Part shown: piece by piece, positions 32,332-32,939 of the stretch
Layout: every line of letters starts with the position of its first letter
Numbering within the stretch: position 1 is the stretch's first letter
Translations under genes and position numbers: made by a program
Source of the DNA: an uncultured Peptococcaceae bacterium
Lineage (GTDB): Bacteria > Bacillota > Peptococcia > Peptococcales > Peptococcaceae
DNA: 32,939 bases
Assembly: GCA_958451915.1 (NCBI GenBank)
Contig: CAUDRX010000006.1
Span: forward strand, 1 to 32,939
Direction: 5' to 3'
Notes under the pieces: model-generated
The model's input: only the letters and a program-made list of their open reading frames with translations
The model's database searches: none
Told to the model about the DNA's origin: nothing

Positions 32332-32543
32332 GCACCACTCCTTTTTATGCGCTAGTTTTTTGGCCGTAAATGAAAAACTTTTTGAGGGCGGCCATAGATA
32401 AATTAATCTTTAAGACTCTTGATCAATCTAATTATATCAACGACGAGCTATAGAACAGCTACGACAGTTAAAATATCATCCACGATACCGCTCACCTCCA
32501 ATCTCACGGCTCAATTCAAGCGTATTAAAAAAAGAGATGGTGC
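32332..32543. repeat. Inverted-repeat element B, same outer arms as A
   Basis: GCACCACTCCTTTTT (32332-32346) and AAAAAGAGATGGTGC (32529-32543) pair at 13 of 15 bases, enclosing about 180 bases. Inside is a GGCCG...CGGCC hairpin (about 32362-32393). GATGGTGCGTT followed by an A/T-rich block occurs in both A (32287) and B (32536), as direct repeats. No gene lies inside. Confidence 0.6.
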
Positions 32544-32667
32544 GTTGGCTACATTATATAATAAAAAACGATCTAGGGCAAATTAGAGTATCCACAATAC
32601 GAAGACAGAAAAAATATGGGGAAAGAGGAGAGGAAAAATAATTTCTTGAAAAAGTTTTAAAAGAGTG

Positions 32668-32696
32668 TTGACAGGAAGTAAAGTGTGGTGTATTAT
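32668..32696 (+). promoter_or_regulatory. Strong sigma-70 promoter before the tRNA-like element
   Basis: TTGACA (32668-32673), a 17-base spacer and TATTAT (32691-32696). This is the best match to consensus in the window. It points toward the tRNA-like element and the rRNA-spacer-like sequence. Confidence 0.8.
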
Positions 32697-32800
32697 AAGC
32701 AAGTCATCTCGGGAAGGTGGCCAGTGATAAAGCAGATGAACTAGTGACCGATAAACAGGTGCCCCGCTCCGGAAGATTCGCGATAACAAGCGGATGCGAT

Positions 32801-32864
32801 GGAGATGGAGGAGAGCACCTGCCTTGCAAGCAGGGGGTCAAGAGTTCGAATCTCTTTATCTCCA
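32801..32864 (+). tRNA. tRNA-Ala(UGC)-like element lacking the D-arm
   Basis: A 7-bp acceptor (GGAGATG with TATCTCC, one G-U), anticodon arm CCTGC-CTTGCAA-GCAGG with anticodon TGC (32825-32827), and T-arm AAGAG-TTCGAAT-CTCTT are all present. Only 10 bases (32808-32817) separate the acceptor from the anticodon stem, so the 5' half of the D-arm is missing while its GGAGAGC 3' half remains. The acceptor helix extends outward to 14 bp (32793-32806 with 32858-32871). Probably a pseudo-tRNA or an attachment-site remnant. Confidence 0.6.
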
Positions 32865-32939
32865 TCGCATCGACAGATGCGAAGACGATCTTTGAAAATT
32901 GCACAGTAACAAGCATATCAAATTTTCTAGGAAAAGATG
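32865..32939 (+). other. rRNA-operon-spacer-like sequence
   Basis: GATCTTTGAAAATTGCACAG (about 32888-32907) resembles the antitermination and spacer segment found between tRNA-Ala and 23S rRNA, or before 16S rRNA, in Firmicutes. The window ends before any rRNA gene begins. It may be host chromosome, a phage copy, or an assembly junction. Confidence 0.4.

Noticed and set aside
1..32939. CRISPR array
   Set aside because: No regularly spaced direct repeats were seen. The CAATACGRA copies are irregularly spaced, occur in both orientations and lie mostly in genes.

Overview
The window looks like the replication and nucleotide-metabolism half of a temperate-type bacteriophage of an anaerobic Firmicute. 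Every gene I accept lies on the + strand. The genes are packed head to tail, often with ATGA or TAATG overlaps, and have strong AGGAGG ribosome sites and many TTG starts. An anaerobic host is inferred from the class III (oxygen-sensitive, glycyl-radical) ribonucleotide reductase NrdD with its activase NrdG. A Negativicutes host is only my impression of the small accessory proteins. No capsid, tail, terminase, portal or lysis gene was recognised.

Layout. 1-2036: three tandem, apparently related proteins with a degenerate tyrosine-recombinase look. 2063-8998: an extended -10 promoter, then an SSB-like protein, an ERF-type annealing protein, a DnaB-like helicase, a Toprim primase and a RecJ-like DHH exonuclease. 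With the Pol III alpha subunit at 23911-27042 this matches the type of gene set carried by Bacillus phage SPbeta. 9011-15067: NrdD with a mini-intein, a coiled-coil protein, an apparent structured RNA of about 340 nt, a circularly permuted cytosine-C5 methyltransferase broken at a G9 tract, and then a 38-aa peptide that is the missing glycyl-radical tail of NrdD, followed by NrdG. 15064-23876: many small proteins (Cys-rich, membrane, lipoprotein, DUF3310 and a family with an ENGDGLKPGDW core), with dUTPase and ThyX. 23911-28280: Pol III alpha, an unknown protein and a RuvC-like resolvase. 28296-32204: more small accessory genes. 32205-32939: no protein gene; two large inverted-repeat elements, a strong sigma-70 promoter, a tRNA-Ala(UGC)-like element lacking a D-arm, and sequence resembling an rRNA operon spacer.

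How it works together: SSB, ERF, helicase, primase, RecJ, Pol III alpha and the resolvase form a nearly self-sufficient replication and recombination machine. NrdD/NrdG, dUTPase and ThyX feed it deoxynucleotides.

Main unusual signals: (1) NrdD is split, its glycyl-radical loop being encoded about 3 kb downstream as a separate peptide; (2) several genes appear to start at ATA or ATT; (3) the 9-mer CAATACGRA occurs about 27 times in both orientations; (4) a structured RNA with its own terminator lies next to a permuted methyltransferase; (5) the right end carries an rRNA-spacer-like sequence with a D-armless tRNA. All counts and pairings were made by hand.
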